Assembly (NCBI RefSeq): GCF_026898115.1
Contig: NZ_CP114036.1
Coordinates: 6,876,001-6,940,000, forward strand
Origin: Streptomyces sp. S465
GTDB lineage: Bacteria; Actinomycetota; Actinomycetes; Streptomycetales; Streptomycetaceae
Length of the DNA: 64,000 nucleotides
Direction: 5' to 3'
Part shown: in pieces, positions 50,809 to 61,000 of the stretch
Layout of the letters: each line of letters begins with the position of its first letter
Position numbering within the stretch: position 1 is the first letter of the stretch
Notes under the pieces: generated by a model
Databases searched by the model: none
The model's input: only the letters and a program-made list of their open reading frames with translations
What the model was told of the DNA's origin: nothing
Translations under genes and position numbers: made by a program

Positions 50809-52959
50809 ATGATCCAGGCCACCGGACTGACCAGCACCCCCCGCCGCAACCAACCGCCCGTCGTCGACGACCTCACCTTCGAGGCCCCGGCGGGCCGGGT
50901 CACCGCACTGCTCGGCGGCCCTGGCGCGGGCAAGACCACCGCGCTGCGGCTTCTGTTGCAGCTCGACCGGGGCCATGGCTCCGCCTTCTTCCGGGGCCGT
51001 CCCCTGCATCGCATCCGGCGCCCGGCTCATGAGATCGGCGTTCTCCTCGAGGACGTCCCCGGCCACCCGGGCCGCACCGTGCGGGGGCATCTGAGGATGC
51101 TCGGCGCCGCGGCCGGGGTTCCCGCCACGCGCGCCGATGTCGTGCTGGACGTGGTCGGCCTCACCGATCTGGCGGACGAGCGTCTCGGTGATCTGTCGAC
51201 CGGTGCGGAGCGCCGCCTCGGTATCGCCGTCGCTCTGCTCGGAGACCCGCACACCCTGATCCTCGATGAGCCCGCACGGGGCCTCTCGGCCCGGGAGACC
51301 ACCTGGCTCTACGGGCTGTTGCGCCAATTCGCCGCCCAGGGCGGCGCCGTCCTCGTCACCGCCGAGGACGCCGAGGGCGTCGTCCGCCTCGCGGACCAGG
51401 TGCTCACCCTGGAGTCGGGCCGGCTGGTGGCCGATCAGCCGGTCGACGAGTTCGCCCGCACCCGGCTGCGCCCCCGAGTCGTGGTCCACTCGCCGCTCGT
51501 CGGCCGGCTCGCCGCCATTCTGGAGGAGGAGGTCCACGCCGCCCGGCAGCTGGCCGAGGCCCAGGCGGCGGAGGAGGCGTCCCGGATGGCGGCCGAGCTC
51601 GAGAAGGCCGAGGCGGCCAAGGCCGACACCGCCCAGTCCGACGTCGCCGACGCGGGCGGCCTCGTCAAGCGCGAGGGCGCCGAGGTCAAGGTCAAGGTCA
51701 GGAAGAGGATCTGGCGCAGGGCCAGGAAGGCCAGGTCCGCCGCCCGGGGCGCCGCGGCCGGAACCGGAGAGAAGAAGGCCGCCGCGCAAGCCGCTGGGGT
51801 AGCGAAGGAAGACCAGGCTGCCACGGAAGACACGGTGACCAAGGCGGGCGAGGCCGCTCCCGTGTCCCCCTCCGTCCCCGCCCCCGCCGGTGCCGAAGGA
51901 GCCGAAGCAGCCGGAGTGGCCGGAGTGCGGACCCATGCCGAGGTCGAGGAGGACAAGGCGGTCGCCGCGCTCGCCGACCCGTTCTCCGTGGTGCGGGACG
52001 ACGAGACCCACATCTCCGTCTACGGTCTGTCCCCCGCCTCCGTCGGGGAGACCGCCTACCGTCACGGCATCGTGGTCCACCGGCTGGTCGAGGAGTCCGC
52101 CGACCTCGGTCCCGGGACCTCCGCGGGCGCCCGCGCCCGCGACCCCGAGGCACCCCCGGCCCGCCTGCTCCCCAGGCTCCGATTCCCCGGCCCCGCCTGG
52201 CCGATGCGCTACGAGGTGCGCCGCGCCATCGGCGTACGGACCGGCTGGCTGATCGGTGTCGCCTCCATCGTCGCCTCCTTCATCGCCTCCGTCCTGCTCG
52301 CCCGCGCGGGTGGTGTCGGGGAGCTGCACCGGCTCACCGGCTGGCCCGCGGACCTCCCGCTGCCTCCGGTGGCCATCGCGGCCGGTCTGGTGGGGGCCCT
52401 CGCCTTCGGTGACGAGTTCCGCTATCCGGCGCTGGCCGCGACCCGGGACGCGGTGCCCCGCCGGCTCGGTCTGCTGGCCGCCAAGCTCGCGGTGTGTGCG
52501 GCCGGTGCGATCCTGCTGTCGCTCGGCGTCATCGTGCTCGACAGCGCGGCGCTCCTGACGCTCGTCGGCGGCAGCGCCGTACCGCTGCCGGGGGACTGGC
52601 CCGAGCTGATGGCCAGCGTCTTCGGGCTCGCCATCGGCTCGTCGTGGGCCGGGCTGCTCGCCGCCGGAGTCTTCCGGTCCACCGCGCTGGGGCTGGCCAC
52701 TCTGCTCGCCGTGCCGATCCTCGCGGTGCCCGTCGTCCAGCATGCGGCGCAGGACCCGTCGCTGCGTTCGCTGGTCATGCTGTCGCACCGGCTGCGCGCG
52801 GCGACGCTGGACCGGCCGCCCTCCATGATCGACCGAGGGCTGGCGGTCGCGCTGCGGCTCGCGTCCCAGCCGGTCGGACAGGCCCTGATGCTGTCGGTCG
52901 CCGTCCTGCTGTGCGCCTATGCCCTCACCGGCCTGCGGGGCAGGAGCACCCGCCAGTAG
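50809..52959 (+). CDS. Fused ABC transporter (ATPase plus membrane domain)
   Basis: A 716-residue single-chain exporter. Residues 1-220 are an ABC ATPase with GGPGAGKTTALRLL (Walker A), a weak signature LSTGAERRLGIAVALLG and Walker B TLILDEPARGLS. Residues about 240-400 are a charged Ala/Glu/Lys/Arg-rich linker (EEVHAARQLAEAQAAEEASR, RKRIWRRARKARSAARG). Residues about 465-710 hold six membrane helices. GGGAG precedes the ATG at 50809. Substrate unknown. It lies just upstream of whiH; I recall an ABC transporter at that place in S. coelicolor. Confidence 0.83.
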   Translation: MIQATGLTSTPRRNQPPVVDDLTFEAPAGRVTALLGGPGAGKTTALRLLLQLDRGHGSAFFRGRPLHRIRRPAHEIGVLLEDVPGHPGRTVRGHLRMLGAAAGVPATRADVVLDVVGLTDLADERLGDLSTGAERRLGIAVALLGDPHTLILDEPARGLSARETTWLYGLLRQFAAQGGAVLVTAEDAEGVVRLADQVLTLESGRLVADQPVDEFARTRLRPRVVVHSPLVGRLAAILEEEVHAARQLAEAQAAEEASRMAAELEKAEAAKADTAQSDVADAGGLVKREGAEVKVKVRKRIWRRARKARSAARGAAAGTGEKKAAAQAAGVAKEDQAATEDTVTKAGEAAPVSPSVPAPAGAEGAEAAGVAGVRTHAEVEEDKAVAALADPFSVVRDDETHISVYGLSPASVGETAYRHGIVVHRLVEESADLGPGTSAGARARDPEAPPARLLPRLRFPGPAWPMRYEVRRAIGVRTGWLIGVASIVASFIASVLLARAGGVGELHRLTGWPADLPLPPVAIAAGLVGALAFGDEFRYPALAATRDAVPRRLGLLAAKLAVCAAGAILLSLGVIVLDSAALLTLVGGSAVPLPGDWPELMASVFGLAIGSSWAGLLAAGVFRSTALGLATLLAVPILAVPVVQHAAQDPSLRSLVMLSHRLRAATLDRPPSMIDRGLAVALRLASQPVGQALMLSVAVLLCAYALTGLRGRSTRQ

Positions 52960-53225
52960 CACCCGCCGACAGCACCCAACGGCAGCGCCCATGGACCGGG
53001 CCGGGCGGCCGGACCCGGTCCGCGGGCCGACCCGGCCCCAGCGGAGCCAGTGGATCACGCTCGAGGTCGGTTTCGCGCGCCCTCGCGCGAACTGCTCGCA
53101 ACTCCCCGAAGAATGCATCTTTCTGTCCGATTGAGCGTCAATTATGAGGTAATGGGCGATCACCCTTTCGTGTGCTTTTCACCAAAGACCTCAAGGGCTT
53201 CCGAGGCGTCGCCGACAAAGGATGC

Positions 53226-54122
53226 GTGAGTACCCTTGCGCACACCACGATGACCGCGGCTCGCCCCGCCGACTCCGGCCTGGCCGGTTCGGGCGAGCTT
53301 GACCGCTACTCCTACGCCGAAGCCCCCGGCGCCGACCGCGGCAGCGCCCCCTCCTGGGACGGTGCTGAGGCGGAGATCGGCCGGGTGGGCCGGCGTGCGG
53401 CCAGCAACCGGGGCCGCGGGCTGCACGGCCAACTCGTTCAGCAGCTGGGCCAGATGATCGTCTCCGGCGACCTGGGTGCGGACCGCCCGCTCGTCCCCGA
53501 GGAGATCGGCCAGCGCTTCGAGGTCTCCCGCACCGTCGTCCGGGAATCGCTGCGCGTCCTCGAGGCCAAGGGCCTGGTCAGCGCCCGCCCCAATGTGGGC
53601 ACCCGAGTCCGCCCGGTCAGCGACTGGAATCTGCTCGACCCGGACATCATCGAGTGGCGCGCCTTCGGTCCGCAGCGCGACGATCAGCGCCGCGAGCTGT
53701 GTGAGCTGCGCTGGACCATCGAGCCGCTGGCCGCCCGTCTCGCCGCCGGGCACGGTCGCGAGGAGGTGCAGCAGCGACTCGCGGACATGGTCGAGATCAT
53801 GAGCCATGCGCTGACCCAGGGCGACACCCTCACCTTCTCCCGTGCCGACGCCGAGTTCCACGCGCTGCTGCTCCAGGTCGGGGGCAATCGGATGCTGGAG
53901 CACCTGGCGGGCATCGTCGCCGCCGCGCTCCACGTCTCCGGCGCCCCGGTCTCCGGCTGCGACCGCCTCAGCGAGGCGGGAGTCGCCCACCATCGCCGGA
54001 TCGTCGAGGCGATCGGAGAGGGCGACGCCGCGGCGGCCGAGGCGGCGATGCGCCAGCTGCTGACCGTCCACCCGGATCTCGATCATGCCGAGGTCGGGGT
54101 GCCCGCGCCGCGCGAGCACTGA
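53226..54122 (+). CDS. whiH: Sporulation regulator WhiH (GntR/FadR family)
   Basis: A 298-residue GntR-family regulator required for sporulation septation in S. coelicolor. After about 65 variable residues, the winged helix is LHGQLVQQLGQMIVSGDLG, RPLVPEEIGQRFEVSRTVVRESLRVLEAKGLV; the FadR-type ligand domain follows with RADAEFHALLLQVGGNRML and GVAHHRRIVEAI. The GTG at 53226 has AAAGGA upstream. It sits directly before hrdB, as in S. coelicolor. A WhiG-type promoter is expected; only a weak candidate is seen upstream. Confidence 0.9.
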   Translation: MSTLAHTTMTAARPADSGLAGSGELDRYSYAEAPGADRGSAPSWDGAEAEIGRVGRRAASNRGRGLHGQLVQQLGQMIVSGDLGADRPLVPEEIGQRFEVSRTVVRESLRVLEAKGLVSARPNVGTRVRPVSDWNLLDPDIIEWRAFGPQRDDQRRELCELRWTIEPLAARLAAGHGREEVQQRLADMVEIMSHALTQGDTLTFSRADAEFHALLLQVGGNRMLEHLAGIVAAALHVSGAPVSGCDRLSEAGVAHHRRIVEAIGEGDAAAAEAAMRQLLTVHPDLDHAEVGVPAPREH

Positions 54123-54321
54123 TCCGCGGCGCGTCCGGTGCCCGGACCGCCGGGCGTCCGGAGCGTGCGGCGTGCGGCGTACGGCAAGGCGGCGGGCCAG
54201 TGGGCGGCCAAGGTCGGCCCCATGGATGCCGTACGGCGTACGAGAGGGCGTCGCCGGATCCCGCGCCGCGGGTTCGGCGGCGCGGCGCGATCGATGGGTC
54301 GCCACCGCGCGACTCACGTCG

Positions 54322-54429
54322 GTTCACGACTCGGTACACGACTCGGTCCATGACTCGATGCGCGACTCGGTTCACGGCTCGGTTCACCGCGCGATGCAGG
54401 GCACGATGCGGGACTCGATGCGCGACTCG
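54322..54429. repeat. Nine 12-bp tandem repeats between whiH and hrdB
   Basis: Nine consecutive 12-bp units with consensus (G/A)TNCRCGACTCG, from 54322 to 54429, no interruption; units 1, 2, 3, 4, 8 and 9 are closest to each other. The array ends about 70 bp before the hrdB promoter. In one frame it would encode DSVH/DSMR tetrapeptides, but no start or ribosome site supports a gene. Confidence 0.9.
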
Positions 54430-54497
54430 GAGTTTTCTGTCCCGTTGGATGGGCAATTAGACCGTTATGGGGTGTGACTCGGGCCACGAGTATTGGG

Positions 54498-54525
54498 CGT
54501 AACGCTCTTTGGGGCAGCGCGATGA
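54498..54525 (+). promoter_or_regulatory. hrdB promoter, ECF (ShbA-like) type
   Basis: CGTAAC (54498-54503), a 16-bp spacer and CGATGA (54520-54525) match what I recall as the promoter read by the ECF sigma factor ShbA at hrdB. It lies 161 bp upstream of the hrdB start, leaving a long 5' leader. Confidence 0.7.
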
Positions 54526-54686
54526 TTAAAGAGGTGGCAGCCGCGGAGGGAATACGGATGTCGCTCGCAACGCTGTACTCCTCCGCACTCCGCCCGCGCC
54601 GTCGGTTCATCCCTGCCGGCGGTCGTCGGCTCCGGTCCCCAGCGGACTGAGCCGGAAGCCGTTTCCAACGTTCCGAGAGGTTGTTC

Positions 54687-56246
<1,560 letters not shown>

Positions 56247-56297
56247 TACGCCACCGGCGACCGGCGGGTGACCGCCGCGTATCGGAAGCGGCACAGA

Positions 56298-56334
56298 GCG
56301 AAGGCCGGGCCCCATCGAGGGGCCCGGCCTTCGC
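56298..56334 (+). terminator. hrdB terminator
   Basis: GCGAAGGCCGGGCCCC and GGGGCCCGGCCTTCGC form a perfect 16-bp stem with loop ATCGA, about 50 bp after the hrdB stop. Confidence 0.93.
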
Positions 56335-56455
56335 GCTGCGCCGGCGCTCCGCTCCCCAGGTGGCCCGTCTCCCCACTTGGCCCACCCGGGATGCGGTTCT
56401 CGCCGGACCGGGTAACGCTGTGTGTGCGACATGCTCCGTACGGTCAGGAGGCTGC

Positions 56456-57286
56456 ATGCGTACCTCGCCCCGCTCGCTCCTCGTCGTCCTGGCGGTACCG
56501 CTGGTCGTCGCGCTCGCGATGGTGCTCACCGCGCCCGCTCCGGCGACGGCCGACCGTGTCGTGATCGGCGGGCATCCGGCCCGTACGGTCGAGGCGCCCT
56601 GGACGGCGGCCGTGGCCAGCCGGGCGCTCTTCGGGGGGCAGCGGTCGGGCCAGTTCTGTGGCGGAGCGGTGGTGGCCCCCACGACGGTCGTCACGGCGGC
56701 CCACTGTCTGAGCCGTGGGGTGCTCGGCATGGACTGGCGCGAGGTGCGGGACCTCCGGGTGATCGTCGGCCGCAATGATCTACGGAAGGCCGACGGGCGG
56801 GAGTACCCACTGGCCAGAATCTGGGTGAATCCGGCCTACGAGAGCGACAACAGGGCCGGGGACATCGCGGTGCTCACCCTGGGGGTCGCGCTGCCGGCGG
56901 CCTACACCATCCCCATGGCGGGCAAGGGCGACCCGGCGTACCGGCCGGGCGGACGGGCCGCGATCTACGGCTGGGGCGATACGGGGGGCGATGGCAGCTA
57001 TGCGGCGACGCTGCGCACCGCCGCGGTGCGCGTGCTGGCCGACACCGTCTGTGAGACCGCCTATCCGGGCAACGCCGAGGGGGACTACGACGCGCGGTCC
57101 ATGGTCTGCGCGGGGCTGCCGGACGGCGGGCGGGACGCCTGCCAGGGGGACAGCGGAGGCCCGCTGGTCGTCCAGGGGCGGCTGGTGGGTCTGGTGTCCT
57201 GGGGGAGTGGCTGCGCGGTGGCGGGACGGCCCGGTGTCTATACGAGGATCTCGGCGGTGGCCGGTCTGGTGGCCGCCCATGGCTGA
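56456..57286 (+). CDS. Secreted trypsin-like serine protease
   Basis: A 276-residue chymotrypsin-family protease. A signal peptide (RTSPRSLLVVLAVPLVVALAM, cleavage near residue 35) leads to the mature start VVIGGHPARTVEAPW. The triad is seen as His in VVTAAHCLS, Asp in NRAGDIAVLTL and Ser in CQGDSGGPLVV, with the trypsin S1 region GLVSWGSGCAVAGRPGVYTRI. The ATG at 56456 has AGGAGG 5 bp upstream. It is a single gene after the hrdB terminator. Its 3' end overlaps a 17-bp tandem repeat. Confidence 0.92.
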   Translation: MRTSPRSLLVVLAVPLVVALAMVLTAPAPATADRVVIGGHPARTVEAPWTAAVASRALFGGQRSGQFCGGAVVAPTTVVTAAHCLSRGVLGMDWREVRDLRVIVGRNDLRKADGREYPLARIWVNPAYESDNRAGDIAVLTLGVALPAAYTIPMAGKGDPAYRPGGRAAIYGWGDTGGDGSYAATLRTAAVRVLADTVCETAYPGNAEGDYDARSMVCAGLPDGGRDACQGDSGGPLVVQGRLVGLVSWGSGCAVAGRPGVYTRISAVAGLVAAHG

Positions 57287-57315
57287 CGCGGAGCGTCGGC
57301 TGACGCGGAGCGTCG
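57282..57315. repeat. 17-bp tandem duplication over the protease stop codon
   Basis: GCTGACGCGGAGCGTCG is repeated exactly (57282-57298, 57299-57315). The TGA stop of the protease gene (57284-57286) lies in the first copy. Confidence 0.9.
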
Positions 57316-57488
57316 GGGCAGTGGTGGAGGAGCCCCGGACGGAGGAGGAGCCCGGAGCGGGGTCCGGAGGGCCTGGGGGCCTTGCCGAGGGCCCACGATA
57401 CGAGCATGGGCGGCCGCCCCACTGCGGGGGCAGACCGCCCTGGATCCGGCCCTGGGCCGGCGTCGCTCGTCGTCGTGGGTATGAGGCG

Positions 57489-57719
57489 TCAGCGTTCGTC
57501 GTCGGACGCGGACGCCGTAGTGGCGGTGAGCCGCTCGGTCTCGTCCTGTATTTCCGCGGCGATCTTCTTGAGTTCCGGCTCGAACTTGCGCCCGTGGTGG
57601 GCACAGAAGAGCAGTTCACCGCCGCTGATCAGCACGACGCGCAGGTATGCCTGGGCGCCGCAGCGGTCGCAGCGGTCAGCGGCCGTCAGCGGGCTCGCGG
57701 GGGTCAGAACAGTAGTCAC
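57489..57719 (-). CDS. Small zinc-ribbon-like protein (DUF7455 type)
   Basis: A 76-residue soluble protein with probable metal-binding residues CDRCGAQAY and LLFCAHHGRKF, followed by a charged helix. It matches a small conserved actinobacterial family (DUF7455) usually found near hrdB and parE; function unknown. The GTG at 57719 has GAAGAGG upstream. It faces a 442-bp gap upstream of parE. Confidence 0.82.
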   Translation of the reverse strand: MTTVLTPASPLTAADRCDRCGAQAYLRVVLISGGELLFCAHHGRKFEPELKKIAAEIQDETERLTATTASASDDER

Positions 57720-58161
57720 GTCGCCTCTTCTCTAGCTCGACGAGCTGTCGTACCAGGGTCAACATCCAACCAGCCTGAAATCGTTCCCGCTCGTGGCTTT
57801 TTCTCAAAAATTGCTTCTGAGTAGGCCGGATGGTGACGTTTGGCGGCGAATGAGCCGTATTGCCTAGCTTTGCTGTTTCGCGTCGATTGTCTGATTTGCC
57901 CTCCCGGCCGGGTTGCCGGTTGTGAATGAGGACGTGCCCGGAGCCTAAATGGTTCATGCCTGAAAGGGAACGTGATTCGTGCGGCACCCCCTGTGAGGTA
58001 TCGAACGTACGAGCGAGACGGTGGCCGGTGCGACTAGCATGGACGTTTCAACGGGTGGCGGCACAAAGGCTCTATCAAGCCTCGGTACGCTCTGACGGGC
58101 GACCATGCCACCATCGTGCCCACAGCCGGGCCAACCAGAAATTCAGCGAGGAGCGAACCGC
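57720..58161. promoter_or_regulatory. AT-rich divergent region upstream of parE
   Basis: A 442-bp gap, visibly AT-richer than its surroundings at 57780-57950, holding the promoters of the small zinc-ribbon gene and parE. TAGCAT near 58036 could be a -10 for parE. No gene is seen. Confidence 0.5.
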
Positions 58162-60285
58162 GTGACCGCCGACACGTCCGTGCCGTCCACTGCGCTGCTG
58201 ACCGGAGCAGACCGGGGCGGCTCCAACTACACCGCGCGGCACCTTCTCGTCCTCGAGGGGCTCGAGGCAGTGCGCAAGCGCCCTGGCATGTACATCGGCT
58301 CGACCGACAGCCGTGGCCTCATGCACTGCCTCTGGGAGATCATCGACAACTCCGTGGACGAGGCCCTCGGCGGCTTCTGTGACCGCATCGAGGTACTCCT
58401 CCACGACGACGGCTCCGTGGAGGTGCGGGACAACGGCCGGGGCATCCCGGTGGACGTCGAGCCCAAGACGGGGCTGTCCGGCGTCGAGGTCGTGATGACG
58501 AAGCTGCACGCCGGCGGAAAGTTCGGCGGCGGCTCGTACGCGGCCTCCGGCGGTCTGCACGGCGTCGGCGCCTCCGTGGTGAACGCGCTGTCCGCCCGTC
58601 TCGACGTGGAGGTGGACCGCGACGGCAAGACCCACGCGATCAGCTTCCGCCGCGGCGTTCCCGGGATCTTCACCGAATCCGGGCCGGACGCTCCGTTCGA
58701 CCCGTCCAGCGGCCTCCTCAAGGGCAAGAGGGTCCCCAAGACCCGCACCGGCACCCGCATCCGCTACTGGGCGGACCGCCAGATCTTCCTCAAGGACGCC
58801 AAGCTCTCCCTGGAGACGCTGTACGCCCGCGCGCGGCAGACCGCGTTCCTGGTGCCGGGGCTGACCCTGGTCGTCCGGGACGAGCGGGCCCTGGAGGGGC
58901 GGGAGGGGCCGGTCGAGGAGACCTTCCGCTACGACGGGGGGATCAGCGAGTTCTGCGAGTACCTCGCCCAGGACAAGGCCGTCTGCGATGTGCTGCGGCT
59001 GTCCGGGCAGGGCACCTTCAAGGAGACCGTCCCGGTCCTCGACGAGCGCGGCCACATGACGCCGACCGAGGTCACCCGCGACCTGGGCGTCGACATCGCG
59101 CTGCGGTGGGGCACCGGCTACGACGCGACCCTGAAGTCGTTCGTCAACATCATCGCGACCCCCAAGGGCGGCACCCATGTCGCCGGTTTCGAGCGCGCGG
59201 TCACCAGGACGGTCAACGAGGCGCTGCGCACCACCAAGCTGCTGCGTGTCGCCGAGGACGACGTCGTCAAGGACGACGCCATGGAGGGCCTGACGGCGGT
59301 GGTGACCGTCCGGCTGGCGGAGCCGCAGTTCGAGGGCCAGACCAAGGAGGTGCTGGGCACCTCGGCGGCCTCCCGGATCGTGGCCAATGTGGTCTCCAAG
59401 GAGCTCAAGGCGTTCCTGACCTCCACCAAGCGGGACGCCAAGCAGCAGGCCCGCGCCGTTCTGGAGAAGGTCGTGGCCGCGGCCCGTACGCGCATCGCGG
59501 CCCGCCAGCACAAGGAGGCGCAGCGCCGTAAGACCGCGCTGGAGTCCTCCTCGCTGCCCGCGAAGCTGGCCGACTGCCGCAGTGACGACGTGGGCCGCAG
59601 CGAGCTGTTCATCGTCGAGGGGGACTCGGCGCTGGGCACGGCCAAGCTCGCCCGGAACTCCGAGTTCCAGGCGCTGCTGCCGATCCGCGGCAAGATCCTG
59701 AACGTGCAGAAGTCGTCGGTCTCCGACATGCTCAAGAACGCCGAGTGCGGCGCGATCATCCAGGTGATAGGGGCCGGATCGGGCCGGACCTTCGACATCG
59801 ACCAGGCGCGCTACGGCAAGGTGATCTTCCTCGCCGACGCCGATGTCGACGGTGCGCACATCCGCTGTCTGCTGCTCACCCTCTTCCAGCGCTATATGCG
59901 GCCGATGGTCGAGCAGGGGCGGGTCTTCTCGGCGGTGCCACCGCTGCACCGGGTCGAGCTGGTGAACCCCAAGCGGGGGCAGGACAAGTACCTCTACACC
60001 TACTCCGACCAGGAGCTCCAGGAGACGCTGCTGGACCTCCAGCGCCGGGAGATCCGCTACAAGGACGGCATCCAGCGCTACAAGGGTCTCGGTGAGATGG
60101 ACGCCGACCAGCTCGCGGAGACCACGATGGACCCGCGCCACCGCACCCTGCGGCGCATCAACATCAGCGACCTGGAGGCCGCCGAGCGCGCCTTCGACCT
60201 GCTCATGGGCAATGAGGTCGCGCCCCGTAAGGAGTTCATCTCCAACTCGGCGGCGACCCTGGACCGGTCGCGCATCGACGTCTGA
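58162..60285 (+). CDS. parE: DNA topoisomerase IV subunit B
   Basis: Type IIA topoisomerase ATPase subunit, 707 residues. The GHKL domain has EIIDNSVDEALGG, DNGRGIPVD and GGLHGVGASVVNALS; the TOPRIM domain has LFIVEGDSALGTAKLARN and DADVDGAHIRCLLLTL; QRYKGLGEM is near the end. It is ParE rather than GyrB by its context after hrdB, away from oriC, in Streptomyces. The GTG at 58162 has GAGGAG 8 bp upstream. ParC is not in the window. Confidence 0.92.
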   Translation: MTADTSVPSTALLTGADRGGSNYTARHLLVLEGLEAVRKRPGMYIGSTDSRGLMHCLWEIIDNSVDEALGGFCDRIEVLLHDDGSVEVRDNGRGIPVDVEPKTGLSGVEVVMTKLHAGGKFGGGSYAASGGLHGVGASVVNALSARLDVEVDRDGKTHAISFRRGVPGIFTESGPDAPFDPSSGLLKGKRVPKTRTGTRIRYWADRQIFLKDAKLSLETLYARARQTAFLVPGLTLVVRDERALEGREGPVEETFRYDGGISEFCEYLAQDKAVCDVLRLSGQGTFKETVPVLDERGHMTPTEVTRDLGVDIALRWGTGYDATLKSFVNIIATPKGGTHVAGFERAVTRTVNEALRTTKLLRVAEDDVVKDDAMEGLTAVVTVRLAEPQFEGQTKEVLGTSAASRIVANVVSKELKAFLTSTKRDAKQQARAVLEKVVAAARTRIAARQHKEAQRRKTALESSSLPAKLADCRSDDVGRSELFIVEGDSALGTAKLARNSEFQALLPIRGKILNVQKSSVSDMLKNAECGAIIQVIGAGSGRTFDIDQARYGKVIFLADADVDGAHIRCLLLTLFQRYMRPMVEQGRVFSAVPPLHRVELVNPKRGQDKYLYTYSDQELQETLLDLQRREIRYKDGIQRYKGLGEMDADQLAETTMDPRHRTLRRINISDLEAAERAFDLLMGNEVAPRKEFISNSAATLDRSRIDV

Positions 60286-60309
60286 CGCGCGGCGGCCGGC
60301 CCGGCCGGT

Positions 60310-60352
60310 CCGGCGGGGGTCCCTCCACCCGGGGTGGGGAGACCCCCGTCGG
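60310..60352 (+). terminator. parE terminator
   Basis: A long near-perfect hairpin centred near 60331: CCGGCGGGGGTC pairs with GACCCCCGTCGG, and inner CTCCACC pairs with GGTGGGG around a 3-base loop. It starts 25 bp after the parE stop. Confidence 0.87.
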
Positions 60353-60511
60353 CGTTTCCCCGCCGGCCCGCTCCTGACATGCCGGTTCCGGGCCGTTCAT
60401 CACCTGACTCACCTGATGGGGTGAACGTCCGGTATTGAGGAGTTCTGGATCTTTCTGATCTGCCCATCCTTGGGCACGCGGCGAAGGCGGCAGTGAACGA
60501 GGAGTGTTCGG

Positions 60512-61000
60512 GTGGACATGCACAACGCGCGCGACACGGGAGCCGCGCGGCTGGACGATCCGTGGTACGACACGCTCGCGTCCGGCTGGGCCGAGCCGGA
60601 CGACACGGACAGCGGACCCCGGCGCACGCGTCCGCCCGCCGCCGGAGAGACCGGTCCGGCCGAAGACGTTCATACGGCCGCGGAGGTCTATACGAAGGTG
60701 CACGACAGCGCAGCCTTCCAGGAGGTGCGCCGGCGCCACCGCCGGTTCGTGTTCCCGGCGGTCGCCGCGTTCCTCATCTGGTACCTCGCGTATGTCGTCG
60801 CGGCGACCACCGCCCCCGGCCTGATGGCCCGCCCCGTCGTGGGCACCCTCAACGTCGCGATGCTCGCCGGGCTCGCGCAGTTCGCCACCACCTTCCTCCT
60901 GGCCTGGGCCTACGCGCGGCACGCACGGCTGCGCCGGGACCGGGTCGCGCTCGAACTCCGCTGGGTGACGCAGGAGATGATGCGGGGACACCGGCGGTGA
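60512..61000 (+). CDS. DUF485 membrane protein
   Basis: A 162-residue protein with a polar N-terminus of about 75 residues and two membrane helices (RFVFPAVAAFLIWYLAYVV and VAMLAGLAQFATTFLLAWAYA), the DUF485/YjcH architecture that accompanies ActP-type symporters. The GTG at 60512 has GAGGAG 8-9 bp upstream; ATG 60518 is possible. Its stop overlaps the symporter start by 4 bp (GTGA). It probably assists the symporter. Confidence 0.87.
   Translation: MDMHNARDTGAARLDDPWYDTLASGWAEPDDTDSGPRRTRPPAAGETGPAEDVHTAAEVYTKVHDSAAFQEVRRRHRRFVFPAVAAFLIWYLAYVVAATTAPGLMARPVVGTLNVAMLAGLAQFATTFLLAWAYARHARLRRDRVALELRWVTQEMMRGHRR

Noticed and set aside
53138..53162. Possible WhiG-type promoter (TCAA then GGCGATCA) upstream of whiH
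   Set aside because: The spacer is 13 bp rather than about 15 and both hexamers are imperfect; too weak to list, though a WhiG promoter is expected here.
54085..54477. Forward open frame through the 12-bp repeats encoding DSVH-like tetrapeptides
   Set aside because: No ribosome site, no conserved start, and the frame stays open because 12 is a multiple of three; treated as repeat DNA.
58003..58014. GAAC-GTAC-GAGC as an SOS box upstream of parE
   Set aside because: The second half-site GAGC does not match GTTC, and parE is not a known LexA target.
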